DNA of 64,000 bases, from assembly GCA_022835495.1 (NCBI GenBank), contig BQOK01000001.1, positions 620,001 to 684,000 on the forward strand, in the 5' to 3' direction. Made by a program: the position numbers and the translations under genes. Below are positions 26,100 to 32,191 of the stretch, piece by piece. The stretch is from Oscillospiraceae bacterium. GTDB taxonomy: Bacteria; Bacillota; Clostridia; Oscillospirales; Ruminococcaceae. Each line of letters begins with the position of its first letter. Within the stretch, counting starts at the first letter, position 1. The notes under the pieces were generated by a model. That model saw nothing but the letters and a program-made list of their open reading frames with translations, made no database searches and was not told the DNA's origin.

Positions 26100-26843
26100 T
26101 TACAGATTGAAGCCCACCGGCGTTTTGCCGCAGGCGAGGATGGTCTCCCTGGCCAGCACCTCGGTGCTGTCGATGAAGAAATCGTCGAGGCCGCAGTTGC
26201 GCTTGATGAGGCTGAGCTCGGTGCAGCCCAGCACCGCCCGCTGGCAGCCGGCGGCCTTTAAGGCATCGGCAATGCGCAGAAATTCCGGCAGGTCCACCGG
26301 CTTGCCGCCCTTGATCTCGTCGTAGATGATGTGCTGCATCAGCACGGCCTGGTCCGCCTCGCAGGGCACGGCCCAGCCAAGGCCCTCGGCCGCGCACATG
26401 CGCTGGTAGGAACAGCTTGCCACCGTGCCGCTGGTGGCAAGGATCCCCAGCTTGGTGCAGCCCTGCGCCTTGGCGGCCCGCACCGTGAGCTGGATCATGT
26501 TAAGCACCGGCACCGGCAGGCTGCGCTGCAGCCGGTCGTAAAAGTAGTGGGCGGTGTTGCAGGGGATCGCCAGCACGGTGGCGCCGTATTCCACCAGCAT
26601 CTCGGCGTCCCGCTCCATGACCGAAAAGGGGTCTTCCTTGCTTTGCCCCAGCACATAGGCGCTGCGGTCCGGCGTGGTGGCGCGGCTGGAGATTACGATA
26701 TCCAGATGGTCCTGGTCTTTTTCCGCCTGGGTGTGGGCGGTGATCATCTCGTAAAAATAGACGGTGCTCATGGGGCCGATGCCCCCCAATACGCCCAGCA
26801 CGGGGTGGGGCGCGCCGCCCGGCCCGGTCTGCGAAAATGCCAC
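26100..26843 (-). CDS. Aspartate/glutamate racemase family protein
   Basis: The 247-residue cofactor-independent racemase has both catalytic cysteines: IPCNTAHYF (about residue 94) and LGCTELSLI (about 205), and the N-terminal GVLGGIGPMSTVYF. This branch usually interconverts L- and D-aspartate, though glutamate or other substrates are possible; murI, the dedicated glutamate racemase, is elsewhere in the window. The start is GTG at 26843 with GGGAGG 9 bases before it. It is first in an apparent operon with metG, tatD and a small gene. Confidence 0.88.
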   Translation of the reverse strand: MAFSQTGPGGAPHPVLGVLGGIGPMSTVYFYEMITAHTQAEKDQDHLDIVISSRATTPDRSAYVLGQSKEDPFSVMERDAEMLVEYGATVLAIPCNTAHYFYDRLQRSLPVPVLNMIQLTVRAAKAQGCTKLGILATSGTVASCSYQRMCAAEGLGWAVPCEADQAVLMQHIIYDEIKGGKPVDLPEFLRIADALKAAGCQRAVLGCTELSLIKRNCGLDDFFIDSTEVLARETILACGKTPVGFNL

Positions 26844-26885
26844 GCAAAACCGCCTCCCTTGAATTGTTGGAATGATACATACTTT

Positions 26886-26913
26886 ATTATAAAGGCGGCG
26901 GGCGCAAAGTCAA
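26886..26913 (-). promoter_or_regulatory. Promoter of the racemase-metG-tatD operon
   Basis: On the minus strand TTGACT (26913-26908) and TATAAT (26891-26886) are 16 bases apart, 43 bases before the GTG of the racemase gene. Confidence 0.7.
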
Positions 26914-27002
26914 GAAAAAGCCCCCGAAGACCGCCGAAAGCGGGCCGGGGGAGAGAGCGGAAGGAGGGGCGGGCTTTGCGCGGCAGGGCCCGCACGGCAA
27001 AA

Positions 27003-27032
27003 AGCCGGGGCGCCGAACAAGGCGCCCCGGCT
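27003..27032 (-). terminator. Terminator-like hairpin with no gene before it
   Basis: A 12-bp GC-rich stem (arms 27003-27014 and 27021-27032) is followed by a run of T on the minus strand only. Any transcript it ends must come from the gene-poor stretch 27033-27960 on the minus strand; see the candidate promoter near 27843. Confidence 0.7.
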
Positions 27033-27692
27033 GCTTATTTAGTACATTGGTCTGCCCTCGCATCAAGTGGATTTGCGGAAACCGGACGATCATTGATTCA
27101 TCGGTCTTTCACGCCTTTCCAAGCAACCGGCGGACGTTGTAGCTTCACATTGCCCGCCAACCTGGTGGTTTGAAGGGCAACCCTTTCAGCACATTGGTAT
27201 TAACCCCTTTTTGCTTTGATCAAAAAATTCAAAACAGTGAAAGAAGCATGTGCCAAGCGCAAATCAGTACATCGGACCCAAAGCCTCTTTTAAATGCGGG
27301 CCCCTGGCAACCGGGGCCCTGGATTTTTGGCGGGCCCTCACAACGGGGCCCTTTCGGTTTTTACAGGGCCGTAACAACGGGGCCCTGGATTAAAACGGAT
27401 GTTTGCTCTTACAAAAGAAAAGCATTTTGTTTTTTGTTCAGGCCATTCATCCTGCGGGCCTGTTCCATGCACTTTTTAAATGGACAAAAAGTTGAAACCT
27501 CGAACTCCCTTTTTTCGCTTTTTTTAAAACGCTGGGGAATTATTTGTTTTTTGGTTCTCCTTCTGATCTATCTAAAAAATCCATTGAGGCAGGCAGTGGG
27601 CCCTGTTCGCTATTTGTACCGCCGGGAACTCGATCGCTCACAGTTTGGTCATAAAAAGAAGTCATCTTTTGGTGTTTAAGCGGTTCCCGTGG
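27033..27692. other. Gene-poor AT-rich stretch
   Basis: No convincing protein gene is seen on either strand here. A 169-residue open frame on the plus strand (27170-27679) has no family, no good ribosome site and spans the hairpin repeats, so it is not called. A short motif, on the minus strand CCAATGTACTAA or close variants, occurs near 27041, 27189 and 27266. The stretch is bounded on the left by a terminator-like hairpin. It may hold a noncoding transcript or be decayed DNA. Confidence 0.5.
27298..27385. repeat. Three-unit hairpin repeat with exact 34-base period
   Basis: Units begin with GGGCC at 27298, 27332 and 27366, exactly 34 bases apart. Each holds a self-complementary stretch: 27298-27319, 27332-27351 and 27366-27385, with GGGCC(C) arms and a CAAC-containing loop side (ACAACGGGGCCC in units 2 and 3). 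AT-rich linkers of about 12-14 bases separate them. There are too few units for a CRISPR array and no cas genes. Confidence 0.75.
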
Positions 27693-27743
27693 TCAGCGGC
27701 AGGACCCACCCTGCCGAAAGTGCTTGGGTTCTTCTTTTACCAT
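27693..27743 (-). CDS. Candidate 16-residue peptide
   Basis: A minus-strand ATG at 27741-27743 opens a 16-codon frame, MVKEEPKHFRQGGSCR, with AAAGGAG 15 bases before it and a TATAAT box about 100 bases upstream (27848-27843). It is too short to judge by content. It could be a leader peptide, a small protein or chance. Confidence 0.3.
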   Translation of the reverse strand: MVKEEPKHFRQGGSCR

Positions 27744-27842
27744 GATGGTTCCTGCGCTCCTTTCCTGCCCAGGCGAGCCGCGTTTCTTCGTTTCCCTCTC
27801 GCTGGTTTCTAGACCTTGGTTTTCTTCCCTTGGTGTGCTTTT

Positions 27843-27912
27843 ATTATACCCGGGAAAAACGGATTTGTATATTGGCAAACTAAATAGATTTATGGTGAGC
27901 GATTTGTATATT
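27843..27912 (-). promoter_or_regulatory. Candidate minus-strand promoter with upstream direct repeats
   Basis: TATAAT on the minus strand (27848-27843) lacks a good -35. Just upstream, GATTTGTATATT occurs twice on the plus strand (27862-27873 and 27901-27912, 39 bases apart), a possible regulator binding pair. A plus-strand promoter-like TTGAAA, 17 bases, TATACT follows at about 27920-27948. Confidence 0.35.
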
Positions 27913-27966
27913 TGTTGCCTTGAAAGGCGGCGCTTCAAGTGATATACTAAAAATGTTGGAGTGCAT

Positions 27967-28005
27967 AAAGCGGGGGCCCTTCCATGCAGGAAGGGCCCCC
28001 GCTTT
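27967..28005 (-). terminator. Terminator of ldh
   Basis: A perfect 17-bp inverted repeat (arms 27967-27983 and 27989-28005) starts right after the ldh stop. The T run is short, but the stem is very strong. Confidence 0.75.
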
Positions 28006-28006
28006 A

Positions 28007-28975
28007 TCATTGCTCCGGGCCCGCAAGCCCCACCTGGCGCAGCATGTCCTGCAGGCTGGCGCAGCAGGCTTCGAGCTGGGCGTGCTCGGCGGGGGCAAGG
28101 CCCACCTCGATGATCCGCTCGCGGCCGTTTTTGCCGATGATGCAGGGCACGCTCATGGCGACCCGGGTGAGGCCGTATTCGCCCGCCAGCACCGTGGACA
28201 CGGGAAGGATGCACCGCTCGTTGAGCACGAGGGCCTTGACCAGGCGGGCCACGCTTTGGGAGATGCCGCTGGAGGTATAACCCTTGAGCTTCAGGACCCG
28301 CAGGCCGGCGTTTTTGGTTTCATCCAGCACCTCGGCCTTGTCGATGGCGGCGGGCAGGCCGAAGACACGGGGCGCTTCGTCCAGCGGAACGCCGGCCACG
28401 CTGACCATGCTCCAGGGGATAAAGGCGCTGGCGCCGTGTTCGCCGAACAGGTAGCCGTGCACATTTTTGGAATCGACCCCGCACTGGGAGGCGATGATCT
28501 GGCGCATGCGGGCGGTGTCCAGCAGGGTGCCGGTGCCGAAGATCTTTTCGGCCGGGTAGGAAAAATGGGTCTGGCCGTAGTAGGTGACCAGGTCCACAGG
28601 GTTGGTGACCACGATGATGACCGCGCTGCGGGTGTAGCGGGTCACCTGGCGCATGACGCCGTCCATGACGGCCAGGTTCTTTTCGGCCAGGCTGCGCCGG
28701 TCGGTGTCGCCCGGCTGGATGCTGGGGCCGGCGGTCATCACGATGATGGCCGCGTCCGCGCAGTCGGCATAGCTGCCGGCGCGGATGGTCACGTTGGTGG
28801 AATAGGCAAAGGCGGTGGTGTGAAGCGCGTCCATCACCTCGCCCTTTGCCTTGTCGGTGTTTTGGTCGATCACCACCACCTCGCTGAGAAGGTTCAGCGC
28901 GATGAGCGCGTTCAGGGTGGCGCTGCCCACCATGCCCGCGCCGATGAGCACCAGCTTGCCGTCTTTTGCCTGCAT
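28007..28975 (-). CDS. ldh: L-lactate dehydrogenase
   Basis: The 322-residue enzyme reduces pyruvate to L-lactate with NADH, regenerating NAD+ in fermentation. It has the Rossmann loop VLIGAGMVGSA (residues 9-19), the DRRSLAEKN arginines near 93, VVTNPVDLVTY, catalytic His180 in GEHGASAF, and a substrate Arg near 156. Glutamine at residue 88 (PSIQPGDTDR) fits a lactate rather than malate dehydrogenase. AAGGAGGAGC precedes the ATG. It is the only fermentation end-product gene in the window. A terminator-like hairpin lies in its probable leader. Confidence 0.95.
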   Translation of the reverse strand: MQAKDGKLVLIGAGMVGSATLNALIALNLLSEVVVIDQNTDKAKGEVMDALHTTAFAYSTNVTIRAGSYADCADAAIIVMTAGPSIQPGDTDRRSLAEKNLAVMDGVMRQVTRYTRSAVIIVVTNPVDLVTYYGQTHFSYPAEKIFGTGTLLDTARMRQIIASQCGVDSKNVHGYLFGEHGASAFIPWSMVSVAGVPLDEAPRVFGLPAAIDKAEVLDETKNAGLRVLKLKGYTSSGISQSVARLVKALVLNERCILPVSTVLAGEYGLTRVAMSVPCIIGKNGRERIIEVGLAPAEHAQLEACCASLQDMLRQVGLAGPEQ

Positions 28976-29051
28976 AAAAAGCTCCTCCTTATCAGATCAA
29001 ATCACGTTCCCGAAGACCGGCCGCGCCCCCTCCGGCGGCGGCCGGAAAACC

Positions 29052-29087
29052 AAAAAACGGGGCCGGATGCCCTGCACCCAGCCCCGT
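29052..29087 (-). terminator. Terminator-like hairpin between the zinc-ribbon gene and ldh
   Basis: A 7-bp ACGGGGC/GCCCCGT stem (arms 29081-29087 and 29057-29063) is followed by at least five T on the minus strand. It ends the zinc-ribbon gene, but it also lies between the best ldh promoter and ldh, where it could act as an attenuator. Confidence 0.7.
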
Positions 29088-29105
29088 TGCTGTTTGGTCG
29101 GCTTT

Positions 29106-29135
29106 ATTATACTGCCCCGCAGCCGTGCCCGTCAA
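29106..29135 (-). promoter_or_regulatory. Candidate ldh promoter
   Basis: On the minus strand TTGACG (29135-29130) and TATAAT (29111-29106) are 18 bases apart. It lies past the end of the zinc-ribbon gene and about 130 bases before the ldh start, upstream of a terminator-like hairpin. No Rex-type site was seen. Confidence 0.55.
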
Positions 29136-29183
29136 CCGTTTTTTGCGGCGGAAAGCCCTGGGCAGCGGAGCATATCACCGCGG

Positions 29184-29807
29184 TCACCAGCGTATGAGCC
29201 CCCAGAGCACCACCGCAGCCAGCACTGCGGCCATAAACAGGAAAAGGCGGAACATGAAGTGCAGGTCCTGCGGGGGATCCGACTCGTCGGCCTGGGGCTG
29301 ATCTGCGGCGTTGAGGTATTCGTGGTAAGCGCCGTAGTCGAAGGGCTTGCCGGGCGCGGGGTCGGGCGGGCAGGCGGGCCCCTCCGCTTCGCCTTCCGTG
29401 GCAGGCGCCGGGGCAGGCTCCGGCTGCGGGGAGGAGGCCAGCAGGTAAGCGGCCAAAAATTCCTGCGCCGCGCCCAGGTGGGCCCGCTCCACGTACACCT
29501 CGCACACGCAGGCGCAGGAGCCCAGGTAGAGCGCCGTGGCCCGGCCGCCGGTGCGGGCGGTCTCCAGGATATAGCTGGGCAGGCCGTTTTCCTCCAGCAG
29601 GCCGGCCAGCAGCCCGGCCTGCACCGGGTCCGGCAGGGTGGTGAGCGGCGTGGGGTCGGACAAAGGCCGCCGGCCCGGGCGGTCCAGCAGGGAGGGGTCG
29701 GCTTCGGCGGGGAGAGGCGGCGGTGTTTCCACCAGGAGCGCGCCGCAGTCGGCGCAGTGGGTAAAACCGGGGCGGTATTCCACGCGGCAATAAGGGCACC
29801 AGGGCAT
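29184..29807 (-). CDS. Zinc-ribbon and DUF2007-like protein with C-terminal membrane anchor
   Basis: The 207-residue protein starts MPWCPYCRVEYRPG, a CxxC...CxxC zinc ribbon (residues about 4-24). A DUF2007-like domain follows (about 65-125: ADP-type AGLLAGLLEENGLPSYILE and EVYVERAHLGAAQEFL), then an acidic proline-rich linker and one C-terminal transmembrane helix (about 185-205). DUF2007 proteins have been called putative signal-transducing proteins, without a proven role. The start at 29807 has AAGGAAG before it; upstream in-frame codons to 29918 are rejected. Confidence 0.8.
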   Translation of the reverse strand: MPWCPYCRVEYRPGFTHCADCGALLVETPPPLPAEADPSLLDRPGRRPLSDPTPLTTLPDPVQAGLLAGLLEENGLPSYILETARTGGRATALYLGSCACVCEVYVERAHLGAAQEFLAAYLLASSPQPEPAPAPATEGEAEGPACPPDPAPGKPFDYGAYHEYLNAADQPQADESDPPQDLHFMFRLFLFMAAVLAAVVLWGLIRW

Positions 29808-29862
29808 GGCAGAGCACTTCCTTTCCCAGCAGGGCGGGCGCGGGCGCGCCCGCAGTCGTTTT

Positions 29863-30393
29863 TTATTGATTTGATAGATGAAGCCCGATAAATTCGGGTT
29901 TATCATTTTTGTAGACATATCGGATTTCTTTTAAATCTTTGCCCCCGATATTATCATTTAAATTGTCATCCGCCAGAGAGAATCCAAACCTTTCATAAAA
30001 ATGTTTTGCTCTAATATTATCTTCAAGAACCCATAGAAAGACATCTCTATATCCCAGCTTCATTAATTCCTTTATAACTGCCTCTAAAAGAAGCTTCCCA
30101 TATCCTTTACCCATGTAATCTGGAAGCAGATAGATCGAAATAACTTCACCCCAATCACCAAACTGTTCAAACCGTGATTTGCAAAAACTGCTTGTTCCTA
30201 CGATTCTGCCGTGATCAATACAAATCAATGTTTTTATATCAGGATTATCCAAATTTGACACCCAGCGCCCCTTGGGAATGGCATCAAGATAGTCTTGTGG
30301 TATAATTCCTTTATATGCATATTTCCAGCTATCTTCATATATCTTGCTTATTGCCATTCTGTCATCTTCAGGTCTTATATATCGAATTTCCAT
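29863..30393 (-). CDS. GNAT-family N-acetyltransferase
   Basis: The 176-residue protein has the GNAT fold: MEIRYIRPEDDRMAISKIY at the start, ISIYLLPDYMGKGYGKLLLEAV as the acetyl-CoA binding motif A (Q/RxxGxG/A as MGKGYG), and NIRAKHFYERFGF as motif B. It acetylates an amine of unknown identity. GAGGGGAG precedes the ATG at 30393. The open frame runs without a stop back to 30681, but that upstream start lies one base from a -10 box and cannot be the normal start. Codon use is AT-rich, unlike its neighbours, so it was probably acquired recently. Confidence 0.88.
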   Translation of the reverse strand: MEIRYIRPEDDRMAISKIYEDSWKYAYKGIIPQDYLDAIPKGRWVSNLDNPDIKTLICIDHGRIVGTSSFCKSRFEQFGDWGEVISIYLLPDYMGKGYGKLLLEAVIKELMKLGYRDVFLWVLEDNIRAKHFYERFGFSLADDNLNDNIGGKDLKEIRYVYKNDKPEFIGLHLSNQ

Positions 30394-30646
30394 TATACTC
30401 CCCTCAACAACTTCCGATTTGCCGCTCTGTAGAAATTTATGCGTTTTTTCAGCATTTTGCACTTCTAAACAACTTAAATTCAAATACTGTTTTTTATTAC
30501 CTGTATAGCTGTCAAAAGGTGGCAAATTGTTCCATAGGTAGACCCCGCAAACCCGCATGAAATGGGCGTTTTCTCGAATCCTACGAATAAAGCGGCATAA
30601 CCTGTAACAGCATGGTTTTGTAAAGTTGGGCACCACGAAATACAAA

Positions 30647-30710
30647 ATCAGCAAGCCCTTGTCCGGTCTGCTGATGTGCATAGCATACTATACCTATCCT
30701 GAAACCGCAA
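30647..30710 (-). promoter_or_regulatory. Promoter and leader hairpin for the GNAT gene
   Basis: On the minus strand TTGCGG (30710-30705) and TATGCT (30687-30682) are 17 bases apart. Directly downstream is a 7-bp hairpin ATCAGCA/TGCTGAT (30675-30669 and 30653-30647) followed by four T. This puts a terminator-like element at the start of a leader of about 280 bases. Confidence 0.5.
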
Positions 30711-30885
30711 GAGGCGGGACGGCCTTTGCGGGTGCGAAACCGTGGGGGCCTGTATGATTGATCTTGAACCCTCGAAAACGTGCTTCTATCGTTCCGCATG
30801 ACCTCCCCGACGTTAGATTGGCGCCGTCGCATGCCGGGGCTATTTCCATGCGTGGCTGGTGTACCAATCCGATACAAAACAATCG

Positions 30886-30929
30886 TGGCAAGCAGGGCAG
30901 GAGTATATACACTCCTGCCCTGCTTGCCA
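30886..30929. repeat. 19-bp perfect inverted repeat
   Basis: Arms 30886-30904 and 30911-30929 are exactly complementary, with a 6-base ATATAC loop. No T run follows on either side, so it is not an ordinary terminator. It may be an element end, a recombination site or a structured RNA. Confidence 0.8.
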
Positions 30930-31091
30930 TTATTGAAAACAACTATAGCGTAGGATGCCTTAATCCAAGAAGATGTATATACTTTAATTTCTAAAGCCAC
31001 AGTAGTATTTGCTTTGAGTGTGTCATAGGAACATAAACAAACATCCGGTGTATAATCAAGACCGTTTGTTTTGTCTGTAATTTCATAAAGG

Positions 31092-31250
31092 TCAAAAATG
31101 ATAGTTTTTGACTAATCGAGGGTCTACATGATATTTCATGCAGTTTGCATCTATCTCAGGGATCAATTTGTCTCGGGTAAAGTCAGGAGAAAATCTTGCC
31201 ATAAGTATAAATTTGCGATCTGCGATTTTAGAACTTTCTATAGATAACAT
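31092..31250 (-). CDS. Candidate 52-residue protein or gene fragment
   Basis: An ATG at 31250 with AAAGGAG 6 bases upstream opens a 52-codon frame (MLSIESSKIADRKFILMARF at the start). It has no recognised family, and the strong ribosome site argues for a real gene start. It may be the remaining N-terminus of a longer gene lost from the island. Confidence 0.4.
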   Translation of the reverse strand: MLSIESSKIADRKFILMARFSPDFTRDKLIPEIDANCMKYHVDPRLVKNYHF

Positions 31251-31352
31251 TTTTTCTCCTTTCAAACAGGTGCATCCTCAACAAACAAATTGTTTCGAAT
31301 TCTCATAGTACGCCTTCTCCGCCGAAGGCACTCTTACCCAATAAGACGCACA

Positions 31353-31814
31353 TCATCTATAGTGCCCTGCTAAAACAGCTTGCTGCAAAATGTGCCCTTG
31401 CATAGCTTCCATTAAATCCTTTTTCTTGGAGGTACTAGGCAAATCAAGAAAACAGTCTAGCACAAACACATTGAAGTGATACATATGTGACCACCGAAAT
31501 GGCGGCTTTGGCCCTCGATATCGGTGTTTTCCATAGCCAAGTCCTTGCACGGCACCACCTAAAGAGTTCACTTGTTCCCCATGAGGGATATTCCCTGGGA
31601 TTACAGATATGGCGGGGATATTCCAGATGACCCAATGATTATAGGCTGGTATTGGATGGTCCATATCATTCATAATAATTGCGATAGATACAGCATCTTT
31701 GCTTAAACCAGTCAACACCAATTCGGGTGAGCCGTCCGCTCCATATCCGGTATACTCTTTTGAAATCAGCCCCCCGTGTTCAAAACAGGGAGATGTAATC
31801 ATTAAATGATCCAT
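31353..31814 (-). CDS. YbhB/YbcL-type phosphatidylethanolamine-binding (Raf kinase inhibitor-like) protein
   Basis: The 153-residue protein shows PEBP-family features: SPELVLTGLSKDAVSIAIIMNDMDHP, YNHWVIWNIP, and GYGKHRYRGPKPP followed by HMYHFNVFVLD, the conserved ligand-pocket motifs. Its role in bacteria is largely unknown. The ATG at 31814 has GGGAGGG 7 bases upstream; an in-frame start at 31853 is rejected. AT-rich codon use marks it as part of the same acquired island as the GNAT gene. Confidence 0.88.
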   Translation of the reverse strand: MDHLMITSPCFEHGGLISKEYTGYGADGSPELVLTGLSKDAVSIAIIMNDMDHPIPAYNHWVIWNIPAISVIPGNIPHGEQVNSLGGAVQGLGYGKHRYRGPKPPFRWSHMYHFNVFVLDCFLDLPSTSKKKDLMEAMQGHILQQAVLAGHYR

Positions 31815-32147
31815 TCGCTTTCCCTCCCTAATGCTATACACCTTATTTGCCATTTGCCAAAGGCGACCAAACCTTACTTAACTTTTCCATTCTAATATTT
31901 GCGTGTGGAAATGTCAAACAACTCATTTTGTGTCATAACTTCATGTTACTGTCCATAACTCTTTTTGTCCGTTTGGGCACTATTCGGGCACCATTTTGTT
32001 GCTTTACACATATGCTCATTTTACAAGAAACCCAGTAACCATGCGGTTTTCAGCTTATAGAGAAGACGCAATCGGCTGAAAAAATAACTATTTTTTAAAA
32101 AGGAGATCGCTGCTTTTATGATACCACAGGCGGCGGTGCAATGAAAG
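31815..32147. other. AT-rich gap at the edge of the acquired island
   Basis: No gene is seen. The sequence holds a tandem pair GGGCACTATT and GGGCACCATT (31975-31984, 31986-31995) and, on the plus strand, an AAGGAGA site with an 8-codon frame at 32118. GC content rises again at about 32110, marking the island border. Confidence 0.5.
31975..31995. repeat. Tandem 10-base direct repeat near the island edge
   Basis: GGGCACTATT and GGGCACCATT lie 11 bases apart. Such short repeats can be integrase arm or core sites, but no integrase gene is present, so this is only a candidate. Confidence 0.35.
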
Positions 32148-32175
32148 CGCCCGCGCGGCATTTGCCGCGCGGGCG
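32148..32175 (-). terminator. Terminator of the ddl-murI-argS operon
   Basis: A 13-bp GC-rich inverted repeat (arms 32148-32160 and 32163-32175) lies 16 bases after the argS stop, followed by only three T. Confidence 0.65.
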
Positions 32176-32191
32176 AAAAAGCATTTGGGGG

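Larger units (their letters stand above)
30394..31091. other. Non-coding debris of an AT-rich acquired island
   Basis: No intact gene is seen. Open frames on both strands here are short and unlike known families. The stretch holds the GNAT leader, and a near-perfect 19-bp palindrome at 30886-30929. Composition is clearly more AT-rich than the flanking chromosome. Confidence 0.55.

Noticed and set aside
27298-27385. CRISPR-like array
   Set aside because: Only three units, each a hairpin differing in sequence, no conserved repeat with unique spacers, and no cas genes in the window.
27170-27679. 169-residue open frame on the plus strand
   Set aside because: No family, no good ribosome site, low-complexity content and it runs across the hairpin repeat, so it is most likely a chance frame.
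30394-30681. In-frame N-terminal extension of the GNAT protein to 30681
   Set aside because: The upstream ATG lies one base past the -10 box and so before the transcription start; the ribosome site and domain start at 30393.
30581-31000. 139-residue minus-strand and 78-residue plus-strand frames in the island
   Set aside because: They overlap each other and the 19-bp palindrome, match no family and lack ribosome sites.
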